64,000 bases of DNA, taken from assembly GCA_016191785.1 (NCBI GenBank), contig JACPVJ010000008.1:1-64000 (forward strand), in the 5' to 3' direction. The notes below the pieces were generated by a model, which had not been told where the DNA came from, ran no database searches, and saw only the letters and a list, made by a program, of their open reading frames with translations. A program made the translations under genes and the position numbers. Within the stretch, counting starts at the first letter, position 1, and every line of letters starts with the position of its first letter. This DNA comes from Myxococcales bacterium. GTDB taxonomy: Bacteria; Myxococcota_A; Polyangia; Polyangiales; Polyangiaceae. Positions 1 to 9,432 of this stretch are shown here, piece after piece.

Positions 1-299
1 CCTTCGCGGCGGTGCTCCAGGCGCCGACGGGGGTCGGTGCGCTGGCGCTGATTGTCAGCTGTATTCTTCAGGCCACGGAGGCACCCCCCGAGCAGCTTCA
101 GCCATTTTTCGACCAGCTCGGGGAACGGGCCAAGGAGGCTTTCATGACCGGCGCGCAGATGTTGATCGAACAGGGTAAGGCCGAAGGGCTCGCGAAAGGT
201 CGAGCCGAGGGCAAGGCCAAGGGTAAGGCCGAGGGCAAGGCCGAGCTCCAGAGCGTGTTCACGGCGGAGACCATCGGAGAGGTGTTCGAAGGTCGCTAG
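1..299 (+). CDS. C-terminal part of an Rpn-family nuclease/transposase-like protein (cut by window edge)
   Basis: The reading frame is open to the left edge, so the gene starts outside the window. The visible end reads as a helical region (ILQATEAPPEQLQPFFDQLG) followed by a highly charged AEGKAKG-type repeat tail. This tail is typical of Rpn-family (PD-(D/E)XK, recombination-promoting nuclease) proteins, which are abundant in myxobacteria. The catalytic nuclease domain is not visible. An internal GTG at 12 can be read as a start, but the frame continues upstream of it. The next gene is convergent and overlaps its last few bases. Confidence 0.6.
   Translation, partial: FAAVLQAPTGVGALALIVSCILQATEAPPEQLQPFFDQLGERAKEAFMTGAQMLIEQGKAEGLAKGRAEGKAKGKAEGKAELQSVFTAETIGEVFEGR
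176..244 (+). repeat. short tandem repeat coding for (A/G)EGKAKG units
   Basis: About five imperfect copies of a 12-base unit (close to GGCAAGGCCGAG) lie in frame in the tail of the Rpn-like gene. They encode alternating Lys/Glu/Ala/Gly, expected to form a charged helix. Copy-number variation by slippage is likely. Confidence 0.6.
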
Positions 300-901
300 C
301 CCCGCCGCCGCAACGCGGCCATCGGTCCGCTGCCGCGCCTCAGCGGGCCCGCGTCCGCGCCGTCGGAGCTACCGAAGAGCCGCAGCTCGCCAGACGGCGG
401 CAGCCCGCCGGACTCGAGCCAGGCCACGCGCTCGGCGACGGTCGCCAAGAGGTCGGGATGCGGGCCGACGATCAGGAAGCGATGGCCGTGGGGCGCTGAC
501 CAGACCGGCGCGCTGGCCCAGTCGACGCCCTCTTCCAGCATCCCGATCCCCGCGACCGAGGTCTCGAAGAACGGATCGAGCGCCGGGTCGTGGAACACCA
601 GCCACGCGGCGCGCTCGAGCTCGGGCACCGACTCTTCGATCTGCCGGCGGGTCTGCAGCACCGCGAGCGCGACGGGGTTGGTGCGGGTCAGCACCACCAG
701 GGGGGCCGAGCCCACCGCGCCCCCTGCCCCGCGCACCGCCTGGATGCGCCCGAGGTGCGCGGCGAATCGATCGAGCGGCCAGCCGTCGCCCTCGATGATG
801 CGCTGGGTGTCCGCCCCCGCCTTGAGCAGCACCGCGACGCACGCCTCCCGCACCGCCGGATCGGCCGGAAGCCCCTGGGGGCAGATGGTCAGGCGCGGCA
901 T
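296..901 (-). CDS. hypothetical protein
   Basis: About 201 residues from an ATG at 901 (MPRLTICPQG); a 20-residue longer version from 961 is possible but its first residues look like translated intergenic sequence. I do not recognise a family. The protein is soluble-looking, with no signal peptide or membrane segment. The middle is a mixed alpha/beta pattern (APLVVLTRTNPVALAVLQTR, then AAWLVFHDPALDPFF) and the end is Arg-rich. It is transcribed toward the Rpn-like gene and away from the lipoprotein at 1027. Codon use looks native. Confidence 0.6.
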   Translation of the reverse strand: MPRLTICPQGLPADPAVREACVAVLLKAGADTQRIIEGDGWPLDRFAAHLGRIQAVRGAGGAVGSAPLVVLTRTNPVALAVLQTRRQIEESVPELERAAWLVFHDPALDPFFETSVAGIGMLEEGVDWASAPVWSAPHGHRFLIVGPHPDLLATVAERVAWLESGGLPPSGELRLFGSSDGADAGPLRRGSGPMAALRRRG

Positions 902-1026
902 CGGGGTCAGCAACAAATGACTATGACACCCCGGGTCCCCGCGCGGGATGACGGGCGTCACGTGGGGGGCCGCCCCGCCCCCGCCCTGGGCAGCACGCCG
1001 GGTCGGCGCTAGATCAAGCCATCGCG

Positions 1027-2181
1027 ATGCGCCCCCTCTTCGTCCACGCGGCGGCGCTGGTCGCGCTTCTGGGCGCCTGCGCGGGCAAGCCCACCCGCAT
1101 GGATTGGGTCCTGCCCCAAGTCGCGGAGTGGCCCGAAGAGCTGCGGGTCGACCCCGACGCGCCCCACTGGCCGATGCATCGCGGCAACACCCAGCGCACG
1201 GGCCAGGCCGCGGTCTCGCGCCCCGCCAAGCTCGAGCTCGCGTGGTCGTTCCCCACCGGTGGCCCGGTCATCTCGTCGCCCGCCATCGGGGTCGACGGCG
1301 CCGTCTACTTCGGCTCCCTCGACGGCGCGGTCTACGCGCTCTCCCCGGCGGGCCAGCAGCTCTGGAAGTTCCCCACCTTCGCCGCGGTCTGGGCCTCCCC
1401 CGCGGTCACGCAGAACGGCACGGTCTACGTCGGCAGCATCGACAAGCACCTGTACGCGATCAAAGACGGCCAGCTCAGCTGGAGCTACCAGCTGGGCAAC
1501 TGCGGCTTCTCGTCTCCGCTGATCGGACCCGACGGCATGATCTACGTCGGCTCGAACGATCGGAAGCTGCACGCCGTGCGCCCCGACGGCAAGGCGCAGT
1601 GGGCCGCGAACACCGGCGCCCCCGTGGACTCGTCCGCCACCCTGAGCCCCACGGGCGAGATCTACGTGGGCAACAGCGCCCGCGCGGTGGTCGCCATCGC
1701 GAAGGACGGCAAGGTCCTGGGCCGCTTCGAGTCCGGCGTGCCCGTCCACACCACCCCCACCCTCTTGCCCGACGGCACGGTGGTCTTCGGCGCCGACGAC
1801 GGCGTGATCTACGCCGTGTACGCCGGCCGCATCCGGTGGAAGCTCCAGACCGGCGCGGCGGTGCAGTCCAGCGTCACGCTCACCCCGCAGGGCACGCTGG
1901 TGGTCGGCAGCGACGACAAACACCTGTACGCCCTCTCCCAAGCCGGCGCGGTGATCTGGAAGCAGAACCTGGCCGCCCCGGTCCGCAGCTCGGCCGCGGT
2001 CAGCCTCGAGGGCAACCTGTTCGTGGGCACCGAAGACGGCACGGTCTACGCGCTGACGCCCACCGGGCAGGTGGCCGCGAGCTACCGAACCGGCGGCGGG
2101 GTCACCGCCTCGCCGGCGATCGGGCCGAGCGGGCAGCTGGTAGTGGGGTCGCAGGATGGGAAGGTTTATGGGTTCTACTGA
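1027..2181 (+). CDS. PQQ-like beta-propeller lipoprotein
   Basis: 384 residues. The N-terminus is a lipoprotein signal with lipobox LGAC, the lipidated Cys being residue 18, so the mature protein should be anchored in a membrane. The rest is about eight repeats of the form (V/I)Y(V/F)GS.DG.(V/L)YAL...G...W, the PQQ-enzyme/BamB-type beta-propeller blade. No dehydrogenase catalytic residues are evident, so a structural or assembly role is more likely than an enzyme; BamB itself cannot be claimed. It starts about 125 bases from the divergent gene at 901 and ends 12 bases from the convergent epimerase gene. Confidence 0.8.
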   Translation: MRPLFVHAAALVALLGACAGKPTRMDWVLPQVAEWPEELRVDPDAPHWPMHRGNTQRTGQAAVSRPAKLELAWSFPTGGPVISSPAIGVDGAVYFGSLDGAVYALSPAGQQLWKFPTFAAVWASPAVTQNGTVYVGSIDKHLYAIKDGQLSWSYQLGNCGFSSPLIGPDGMIYVGSNDRKLHAVRPDGKAQWAANTGAPVDSSATLSPTGEIYVGNSARAVVAIAKDGKVLGRFESGVPVHTTPTLLPDGTVVFGADDGVIYAVYAGRIRWKLQTGAAVQSSVTLTPQGTLVVGSDDKHLYALSQAGAVIWKQNLAAPVRSSAAVSLEGNLFVGTEDGTVYALTPTGQVAASYRTGGGVTASPAIGPSGQLVVGSQDGKVYGFY

Positions 2182-2193
2182 GCCCGTGCCCCA

Positions 2194-4170
2194 TCAAGTC
2201 GTGCGTGCGGTGAGCTTCGCTGACGTGAGCGACGCCTCCCGCGGTCGAGCAGCGCTGCTCGGAGCCTCCGGCGAGGGAGCTGTCGGCGGCGGCTCGGCGG
2301 TCGTGGCGTCGTCCTGCATTTCTGGGACGACCTGGCGCAACATCCGCCGCACTTCATCCGACGACTGACAAGACGTCACCGACGCCAGCAGCTCGAGGTT
2401 GCGTTCGACATCGTCGAACGGATACGCCGTGAGCTTCCCGACGAAGATCTTCGGGTGGCGAGTCTTGTTCATCTTCTCGCCGTCGAACCCGAGCTCTTCG
2501 AAGAGCTTCTCCCCGGGTCGAACGCCGCTGTACTCGATGCGGATCTCCGACTCGGGCTCGAAGCCGCTGAGCCTGATCAGATCCCGGGCCAGGTCGGAAA
2601 TCTTCACGGGCGTGCCCATGTCGAGCACGAAGATCTCGCCGCCGCCACCGATCGAGCCAGCCTGCAAGACGAGCTGACACGCCTCCGGGATCGTCATGAA
2701 GTAGCGCACCATCTCGGGGTGCGTGACGGTCACCGGCCCGCCCGCGGCGATCTGCCTCTGGAAGGTGGGGATGACCGAACCGGCCGACCCCAACACGTTC
2801 CCGAAGCGCACGGCGACGTACTTCGTCTTGGAGCGCTGCGAGAGCGACTGGACGTACATCTCGCCCACCCGCTTGGTCGCGCCCATGATGGAGGTCGGGT
2901 TGACGGCCTTGTCAGTGCTCACCAGCACGAACCGCTCCGCTTCGTACCGATGAGCCATGTCCGCCACCTTCCGGGTGCCGAACACGTTGTTCTTGACCGC
3001 CTCGCCCGGGTTCCACTCCATCATCGGCACGTGCTTGTGCGCGGCGGCATGGAAGACGACCTGCGGACGATCCGCCTCGAACACGTTCTCGAGCCGCTTC
3101 GTGTCGCAGACGTCGCAGATGCGCGGGATCACCCGCTCGGAAGAGAAGCTCTGGGCGAGCTCCGAGTGGATCTCGAACAGCTGGAACTCGCTTCGCTCGA
3201 CCAGCGTGAGCGACTCTGGCTCAAAGTGGACGATCTGTCGGCAGAGCTCGGAGCCGATGGAGCCCCCTGCCCCGGTGACCAGCACTCGCTTGCCGCGGAT
3301 GAAGCCCTCGATGCCCTCCAAGTCGAGCTTGATCGGCTCACGCCCGAGCAGGTCCTCGATGGACACCTTCCGGATGCGCGAGAGGTTCACCTTCCCGTCG
3401 AGGATCTCGAAGATGCCGGGGATGATCTTCACCGGCAGCTCGGCCTTCTCGGCCAGCGCCAGCACCCGGCGCACCGCGTCCCCGGGCGCACTGGCCATGG
3501 AAATGACGATCTGGTGGGGACGCCGCAGGGCCGCCTGCTGTAGCAGGCTGTCGATGGGCCCGAGCACCTTCACGCCGTGGATCGCCATCCCGTGCTTCAT
3601 CGAGTCGTCGTCGAGGAAGCCGACGGGGTCGATCCCCAGCTCTGGGCGAGAGATGATCTCTTTGGCGACGAGGGAGCCGGCCTGGCCCGCGCCGACCAGC
3701 AGCGTCGGGATGCGGGGGGTTTGGGAGACCCTGAGCCCGCTCTTCTTCGCTCGCTCAGCCAGGATTCGCCGGAGCGCTCGAACGCCAGAGATGCCGAGGA
3801 ACGCCAGCGCGTAGTCGATGACGATGACGCCGATGGGGATGGCGGCGTAGCGAGCGCGGCCCGTGAAGGTCATGAACTCGGGAGCGATGAAACGCGCCGC
3901 GAGAAGCACCGACGCACAGATCGCCAGCGCAACGCCGATGGTTCGCACTTCGCGCAAGCTCACGTACGACCAGACGAACCGGGGCACCCCGAACGCGAGC
4001 AACGTCACGTACTGAAACCCGACGACGTAGGGCAGCGCAAAGACCAAGCGCTTCTGCATCTCGTCGTCGAGGGACGCGTCGAACCGTGCTGCGAACGCCA
4101 GCGCCAGCGCCAGGCTCAGGACGGCGAAGTCGACCAGAACCTGAGTGGTGCGGAGAGCTAGTCGGCGCAC
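2194..4170 (-). CDS. membrane-bound nucleoside-diphosphate-sugar epimerase/dehydratase (FlaA1/CapD/WbpM family)
   Basis: 658 residues, the usual size of the long membrane form. Four hydrophobic segments lie within residues 10-130, then a first Rossmann-like domain (GAGQAG, 160-165) and the SDR domain with TGAGGSIG at 299-306. The active-site stretch STDKAVNPTSIMGATK (418-433) has Met in place of the usual Tyr before the Lys, as is normal for this subfamily. Known members convert UDP-GlcNAc to 4-keto-6-deoxy sugars for surface polysaccharides. It starts at a GTG after a GGAGAGG ribosome site and lies 82 bases downstream of the Wzc-type kinase, probably in one transcript. The C-terminus carries a short Pro/Ala/Glu-rich tail. 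Confidence 0.9.
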   Translation of the reverse strand: MRRLALRTTQVLVDFAVLSLALALAFAARFDASLDDEMQKRLVFALPYVVGFQYVTLLAFGVPRFVWSYVSLREVRTIGVALAICASVLLAARFIAPEFMTFTGRARYAAIPIGVIVIDYALAFLGISGVRALRRILAERAKKSGLRVSQTPRIPTLLVGAGQAGSLVAKEIISRPELGIDPVGFLDDDSMKHGMAIHGVKVLGPIDSLLQQAALRRPHQIVISMASAPGDAVRRVLALAEKAELPVKIIPGIFEILDGKVNLSRIRKVSIEDLLGREPIKLDLEGIEGFIRGKRVLVTGAGGSIGSELCRQIVHFEPESLTLVERSEFQLFEIHSELAQSFSSERVIPRICDVCDTKRLENVFEADRPQVVFHAAAHKHVPMMEWNPGEAVKNNVFGTRKVADMAHRYEAERFVLVSTDKAVNPTSIMGATKRVGEMYVQSLSQRSKTKYVAVRFGNVLGSAGSVIPTFQRQIAAGGPVTVTHPEMVRYFMTIPEACQLVLQAGSIGGGGEIFVLDMGTPVKISDLARDLIRLSGFEPESEIRIEYSGVRPGEKLFEELGFDGEKMNKTRHPKIFVGKLTAYPFDDVERNLELLASVTSCQSSDEVRRMLRQVVPEMQDDATTAEPPPTAPSPEAPSSAARPREASLTSAKLTARTT

Positions 4171-4252
4171 TTACCTCTCCCCGGCTCGGTTTGTTCGAGT
4201 CGCCTCCACCGTTGGAGGCGCACGGCTGGCGTCTTCGCGCCTGGGGTGGCAC

Positions 4253-6502
4253 TCAAGCAGCGGCATCCGTCTTCTTCGGAGCTTCGTCGGACTGGTAGTA
4301 CTCGCCAGCGCGGCGATAGTAGTAGTAGTGGTACTTGTATTCGTGCCGATCGAGGTTGACAGCGTTTAGGACCGCACCAATCGTCTTCCCGCCCACGTCT
4401 CTGATCGCGCGCACGCCGTGTCGCGCCAGGTCCTTGGCGGTCGAGAACGCCCGAATCACCAGGACGACGCCGTCGACCAGCGTCGACAGGACTGCCGCGT
4501 CGGTCACTGTGACCACCGGGGGACTATCGATGATTACGCGATCGAACGCCCCGGAAACGGACCTCAAGAACGCCTTGAACCGCTCACTATGAAACAGCTC
4601 TGCTGGATTCGGAGGCAGCGGCCCGGCCGGGATGAACCACAGGTTGGGCACCTCCGTCTCCTGGACGATTTCGTCAAGCGAGGCGCCGTCTACCAGAGCT
4701 GACGTGACACCCACGACGCTCTTCTTCCCGAACACGCGGTGCACGCGCGGGCGCCGAAGGTCGCAATCGATCACGACGACGCGCTGCCCGGCTTGCGCCA
4801 TCGCGACGGCAATGCACACCGCAACAGTCGTCTTGCCCTCCGCAGGCGCTGGGCTGGTCACGAGCAGCGTCTTGTAGGGCTCGTCTGGCGACATGAACAT
4901 CAAGTTCGTTCGAATTGCCCGCGCCGCTTCGGCCACGCCGCTCATCGGATTGTCGTGGACGATGAGCTCGGGACGAACCGGCGATGCCTCCTTCTGGCGT
5001 CGCCTGCGTCGTGATACCCCGTAGTATCCGCCGAACCCCCGTGAACCGATCTCCGGCAGGAGGCCCAGGAAGGCCAACCCGAGGTCCGTCTCGACGTCGT
5101 CGGGCGTCTTCAGCGTGCGGTCGAGCAATCCCCGCGCCATCGCCGCCGCAATGCCCAGCGCGATGCCGCCAAAGATCCCGAGACCGACGTTCACGCTTAC
5201 GCGCGGGCGAATCGCGGTACGTGGCTGCATCGGCCGGTCGACGATGCGGATGTTGTTCACCTGCATCATCCGAGCGAGGTCGCTCTCCTTGGTGCGTTCC
5301 AGCAACATCCCGTACAGCTTCTCTGAGTTGTCGCGGGACCGGCGCAGGCGGTTGTAGTCGACTTCCAACAGGTTGAGCTCGAGCGCCCGGCGTTTCGCGG
5401 CTTCGAACAGGCCGGACAGGCCCGATTCCTGGCGAGCCACGGTCGCGAACTCGCGCTCGGTCGCCCGTTTGACGTTGCGGACCTCGGCCTTCAAGGCGGA
5501 GCGGGCAGCATTGACGCGCCTGTCCGCAGCCACGACATCCGGATGCCCCTCGCCCTTTCCTTGGCCGAGCAGGCCCGCACGCTCGCGGACAGCGTCCTCG
5601 TAGCGCTGCCGCAACTGCTGGATCAGTGGGCTTTGGAGCAGCTCGTTCGCCGGGAGATCCGAAGGGTCTTCTCCCTCGATCTTGATGAACTCGTCTCGTT
5701 GGGCCTTCACCTGCTGCTTCTTGGCACGGACCGACGTCAGCTCGTCGTTGAGCTGCTTCATCTCCTCCCGCAGCATGTTCGACTGAGCGTCTGGGTCGAG
5801 CGAGAGCACGTTCTTGTCGAGCTTGTACTGATGAAGTGCCCGCTCGTTCGACTCGAGCTCTCCCCGTACCTTGTCGAGCTGCGTTCCAAGCCAATCCACG
5901 GCAGAGGTCGTTGACGACCGCGAGTAATCCAGATTCTGCTCTACGTAGGTGTCGAGCATCACCGAGAGGATCCGTTGTGCCCGAGCGGGATCGGCGTCTT
6001 CGAAGTGGACGACTGCTAGCCGGCTCTCCTTTACGGGTTCAACCTTCAGTCGCGCGCGCAGAAGCTCGGCAGCCTCCTCGGGGGCCATCGCGCGCTCGAG
6101 TGGCTTCGCCCCGGGGGGCCGATTGCGGACGAACGAAGAGTCATTGTGCAGGTCGAGCTGAATCACTACCGGCACCGCGACCCGGAGCGACTGCATGATC
6201 TTGTATTGGGTTTCGTAGTACTCGCGGTTGTTCCAGTAGGTGCCGGTGCCCAGATCGACAACCATGTCGACGCTCTTGCCAAGCGGTCTCGGGGGGTTCG
6301 GGTCGAGCTGAACCGTGGCCGATGCGCGGTAGATCTTGGTCTGGCCCAGCGTGTAGAACGCCACCGCGAGCGCGACTGCCAAAGCCGTGCCGACCGCCAT
6401 GGCCCAGTGCTTGCGCACGTTGCGCCAGACGCTCAGGATTGTGAGCTCCGCGCCGCTGGTCGTCCGGTTGGTGACGCCCGTTTCTGCGTTTGACAAAGAC
6501 AT
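4253..6502 (-). CDS. polysaccharide co-polymerase/tyrosine autokinase (Wzc type)
   Basis: 749 residues. The Wzz/GNVR chain-length part has a membrane segment at 34-53, a long coiled coil (about 205-400) and a second membrane segment near 435-456. The cytoplasmic BY-kinase domain follows: Walker A in PAPAEGKTT (551-559), Walker A' VVVIDCDLRRPR (575-586), Walker B VIIDSPP (656-662). The tail holds a Tyr cluster (eight Tyr between 722 and 736), the expected autophosphorylation sites. Such proteins control chain length and export through a Wza pore; no wza gene is in the window. It diverges from the polymerase at 6719 and leads into the FlaA1-like gene. Confidence 0.95.
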   Translation of the reverse strand: MSLSNAETGVTNRTTSGAELTILSVWRNVRKHWAMAVGTALAVALAVAFYTLGQTKIYRASATVQLDPNPPRPLGKSVDMVVDLGTGTYWNNREYYETQYKIMQSLRVAVPVVIQLDLHNDSSFVRNRPPGAKPLERAMAPEEAAELLRARLKVEPVKESRLAVVHFEDADPARAQRILSVMLDTYVEQNLDYSRSSTTSAVDWLGTQLDKVRGELESNERALHQYKLDKNVLSLDPDAQSNMLREEMKQLNDELTSVRAKKQQVKAQRDEFIKIEGEDPSDLPANELLQSPLIQQLRQRYEDAVRERAGLLGQGKGEGHPDVVAADRRVNAARSALKAEVRNVKRATEREFATVARQESGLSGLFEAAKRRALELNLLEVDYNRLRRSRDNSEKLYGMLLERTKESDLARMMQVNNIRIVDRPMQPRTAIRPRVSVNVGLGIFGGIALGIAAAMARGLLDRTLKTPDDVETDLGLAFLGLLPEIGSRGFGGYYGVSRRRRRQKEASPVRPELIVHDNPMSGVAEAARAIRTNLMFMSPDEPYKTLLVTSPAPAEGKTTVAVCIAVAMAQAGQRVVVIDCDLRRPRVHRVFGKKSVVGVTSALVDGASLDEIVQETEVPNLWFIPAGPLPPNPAELFHSERFKAFLRSVSGAFDRVIIDSPPVVTVTDAAVLSTLVDGVVLVIRAFSTAKDLARHGVRAIRDVGGKTIGAVLNAVNLDRHEYKYHYYYYRRAGEYYQSDEAPKKTDAAA

Positions 6503-6718
6503 GACTCTGGGCGAACTGGGGCGCTAGCTGTAGCATTTGGATGCCAGTGCAGTCAGTGCGATTCACCTGCCGAAGATCTCTGTAACTTCGATAAGTTGCA
6601 TACCCACGACCCTTGGGGACTGGTCATCCGTCACGCATCGCGGGGCCGGACGGGAACCCCCAGTCACCTCGGCGCAACTACTCGCTCTCGTGTGAGAAAA
6701 TCGGGGATGGAGGCATCG
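6503..6718. promoter_or_regulatory. divergent control region between the kinase and polymerase genes
   Basis: 216 bases separate the start of the leftward kinase gene from the chosen start of the rightward polymerase gene, so promoters for both arms of the polysaccharide locus should lie here. I could not settle on a convincing sigma-70 or sigma-54 site. A good ribosome site (GGAGG, 6709-6713) sits five bases before the ATG at 6719. Confidence 0.45.
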
Positions 6719-9355
6719 ATGCCACGCATACGGAGCGCAGGCCGGTTGACCGCAGAACGCCTGTGCATCGCGACTATCGCCTTTGCGACGGTCGGGTCGG
6801 TCTTGGCGATTGGCTCGGTCCACCTGCCCGCGACAGTCGTGACCGGTGTGCTCGCCACCGCCGCAGCCACACTAGCGCTTCGCACTCGAGTGACCGGGTT
6901 TGGTGCATTACAGCCCGCAGGTGTCCTGCTCTTGCTCGCGGCCTACTCGGGGCTTCAGGCAGTGCCGATTCCGTTCTCGTTGTTGGCGACACTCGCGCCC
7001 AACAACGCGGACGTGTGGCGTCGCGCCCTGGCGCCACTCGGCGCCGCTGGTCCAGGCTGGGCGTCGATCTCGCTCGACGCCGGGGCGAGTGTGGTCGAGG
7101 CGTTGAAGTGGCTCACCTATGCTTTTGTGTTTGTGGCCTCAGCGATCACCAGCATGAAGCGCGGCGCAACGTGGGGCCTCTCGATAGTGCTCGTGGCCGG
7201 GGTCGCGGCTGCTCTGACTACGCTCGTCCACGGCCTACTGGGCGCCGACAAGGTCTTCGGTCTCTATCAGCCGAGCTTCCCCGTTGCCGCATGGCACGTG
7301 GGTCCGCTGCTCAACCCCAATAACCTGGCCAGCTATCTCAATCTGACTGCGTTGATCGGCGCGGGCCTCATGCTCTCCGACAAGCCCGTCGCGCCACGCT
7401 GGCTGTTGGGCCTGGCCGTTGCCACGGTGGTCGGCGTGAGCGTCACGACGGCTTCGCGGGGGGGAGCATTGGTGTTGGCGTCCGCTGTCGTCGCGCTTGC
7501 GATCGTGATCGCAGTCACGGCTGTGCGGCGCGGGAAGCGAGCTGTGCTGCCCCGAGCGTTCGCGGTGTTCGTGATCGCCGTATGCGCAGGCGGCGGCGCT
7601 CTGGCGTACTTGGGCGGCACGGCCCGCACTTGGGCCGAACTCTACGACAAGGACCTCGCGAAGCTGAAGATCCTGACCTGGGCCAAGCCAATGATCGTCG
7701 ACCATCCATGGTTGGGGATCGGACGAGGCGCGTTCGAGAGCGTGTTCCCGGCTTATCGCTCGGAGGCGGGGAACGTCATCTATTCGCACGCCGAGAGCTT
7801 TCCCGTCCAGTGGGCCGCCGAGTGGGGCGTGCCAGTTGCTCTCCTCTCGACTGCGGCTCTGTTTTGGCTGATGAGACCCTCACGACTAGCGGCGTCACGG
7901 AGCACCATGACTGCCGGCGGGTGGATTGGTCTCGCGGCAGTCGCTCTCCACAACCTCGTCGACCTCGGCATGGAGGTACCCGCGGTCATGATCGCGATGT
8001 CAGTCACAGCGGGCTCCTTGGCAGGGCACGCTCACCTCCGAAGCGGAGCACTCCGATTGGCACGGAAACAGTCGCCTCCCTCGTCCCCGGCCGCGAGGCG
8101 TGCGCTTGCGCCGACAGCCGCCCTGCTCGGCGGCTCCGCGGCTGCGGCCGCACTGGCCTTCGGGTGGCACGACGTCGGCGACGATCGCGCGAGACTCTAC
8201 CGCAACTTCGCGGACGGCGCCGGTGCCCGGGATCCGGCTCGCCGTCACGAGCTGAGGGCCACGCTGCGACAGGCGATTCTTCGACATCCCGCGGACCCGT
8301 ACTTCCCCCTTCTCGGCGCGCTGCTCGCCCGTGCCGGCAAGGACGCCAGCCCGCTGCCCTGGCTTGCCCGCGCCTTGGAAAGGTCACCTCACAGCGCACG
8401 CCCACACCTCCTTGCAGCGGAGGTTCTCTCGGATGCCGGGAGACGCTCACAAGCCTTCATGCACCTCCGCCTGGCTGCCGAGCGAGACCCCACCGCCATC
8501 GGGCAAGTCGCGGCGCGAGCCGTTGGGTGGTCGCGCGATCACTCCGCGCTGGCCAGCGTGGTACCCGATGGCCCCGCGGCTGCACGCACGCTGGAGGCGC
8601 TCGCGCTGGCGATCCCGGCTAACAGCGGAGGCGAACTGCGGCGTCAGCTTCTACGTGACGCACTCGCACTCGAACCCAAACGGCACGCAGCAAACGAGGC
8701 TCTTGCATGGGATCTGCTCCGCGAGCTGGAACAGGGGGACTCCTCTCCCGCGTGCCGCGGCGAGGGTCGGGCTAGGTGCACCAGTGAGGTCAGCGGCTTT
8801 GCGCGCGTACTAGAAGACAACAGCCCGGAGAATTCGGCCGGACTTCGCGTACGGGCTGCGCTGCTGCGGCGGGACGGCAAGGCGGGGGAGGCCGAGCGCT
8901 TCTTGGCGGCGCGTTGTCACTCGATGCAGGATCGACCTGTCTGCCTCAAAGCCCGCCTCGACGCGGCAGCCGAGTGCCGCCCGCCGACGCAGCTCACTGT
9001 CGCCATTCGCGAGTTTCTAGCGTCTCACTGCTCGCGGGCTGAGGACTGCGCGACCGCGGCGTCGCAAGTTGGTGACATGGAGCTCGCGCGGGGCGAGCCA
9101 GGGTCCGCGCTCGCCCACTTTCGCCGCGCAGCCGCCGAGGCGCCGACGGAGGAGCGATGGCTGAAGCTCGCGGACGCCGCCGCATCGATTGGAGCTCACG
9201 CGCAGGCCCTGGAGGCGCTCGGAAAGGTTGCCGACCTCCGCGGCGGCGCGGATGAGCAGCTCCGAGCAAGGATTGCAGGGGAGCGCGCGGCCGCGCTCCG
9301 GCAAACGGACCCCACCTGGCCGGGGCAAAACCAAGGGGCAGACGGCGGGATCTGA
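6719..9355 (+). CDS. O-antigen ligase/polymerase (Wzy_C-type) with long helical-repeat C-terminus
   Basis: 878 residues from the ATG at 6719, chosen for its GGAGG site; in-frame starts at 6707 and 6596 are weaker. The first ~430 residues are a multi-pass membrane protein. The ligase/polymerase hallmark lies in the stretch HPWLGIGRGAFESVFP followed by SHAESFPVQWAAEWG. The C-terminal ~400 residues are soluble, rich in Ala/Leu/Arg helices, and look like degenerate TPR repeats. Known relatives join repeat units in the periplasm or transfer glycan to an acceptor. A second polymerase candidate at 28545 means the roles of the two need separating. Followed 77 bases later by the initiating transferase. 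Confidence 0.85.
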   Translation: MPRIRSAGRLTAERLCIATIAFATVGSVLAIGSVHLPATVVTGVLATAAATLALRTRVTGFGALQPAGVLLLLAAYSGLQAVPIPFSLLATLAPNNADVWRRALAPLGAAGPGWASISLDAGASVVEALKWLTYAFVFVASAITSMKRGATWGLSIVLVAGVAAALTTLVHGLLGADKVFGLYQPSFPVAAWHVGPLLNPNNLASYLNLTALIGAGLMLSDKPVAPRWLLGLAVATVVGVSVTTASRGGALVLASAVVALAIVIAVTAVRRGKRAVLPRAFAVFVIAVCAGGGALAYLGGTARTWAELYDKDLAKLKILTWAKPMIVDHPWLGIGRGAFESVFPAYRSEAGNVIYSHAESFPVQWAAEWGVPVALLSTAALFWLMRPSRLAASRSTMTAGGWIGLAAVALHNLVDLGMEVPAVMIAMSVTAGSLAGHAHLRSGALRLARKQSPPSSPAARRALAPTAALLGGSAAAAALAFGWHDVGDDRARLYRNFADGAGARDPARRHELRATLRQAILRHPADPYFPLLGALLARAGKDASPLPWLARALERSPHSARPHLLAAEVLSDAGRRSQAFMHLRLAAERDPTAIGQVAARAVGWSRDHSALASVVPDGPAAARTLEALALAIPANSGGELRRQLLRDALALEPKRHAANEALAWDLLRELEQGDSSPACRGEGRARCTSEVSGFARVLEDNSPENSAGLRVRAALLRRDGKAGEAERFLAARCHSMQDRPVCLKARLDAAAECRPPTQLTVAIREFLASHCSRAEDCATAASQVGDMELARGEPGSALAHFRRAAAEAPTEERWLKLADAAASIGAHAQALEALGKVADLRGGADEQLRARIAGERAAALRQTDPTWPGQNQGADGGI

Positions 9356-9432
9356 ACTTTCGAACCCCTCCCGCATCGAATATCCCGCCGTGTAGGCGGC
9401 CGATTGACTACGCTCTTGCCCCCTCGACCGTC

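Noticed and set aside
1009..1941. Long minus-strand frame (310 codons) opposite the PQQ-like lipoprotein
   Set aside because: Its residues are a mirror of a high-GC gene on the other strand (Ala/Arg/Gly/Val-rich, no family pattern); the plus-strand frame has clear beta-propeller repeats and a lipobox.
2455..3543. Plus-strand 362-codon frame opposite the FlaA1-like gene
   Set aside because: Low-complexity Arg/His/Leu content typical of a shadow; the minus strand has full SDR motifs.
6520..6560. Possible sigma-54 promoter (TGGCAT ... TGCTA on the minus strand)
   Set aside because: The GG and GC elements are nine bases apart rather than ten, and the conserved bases are incomplete.
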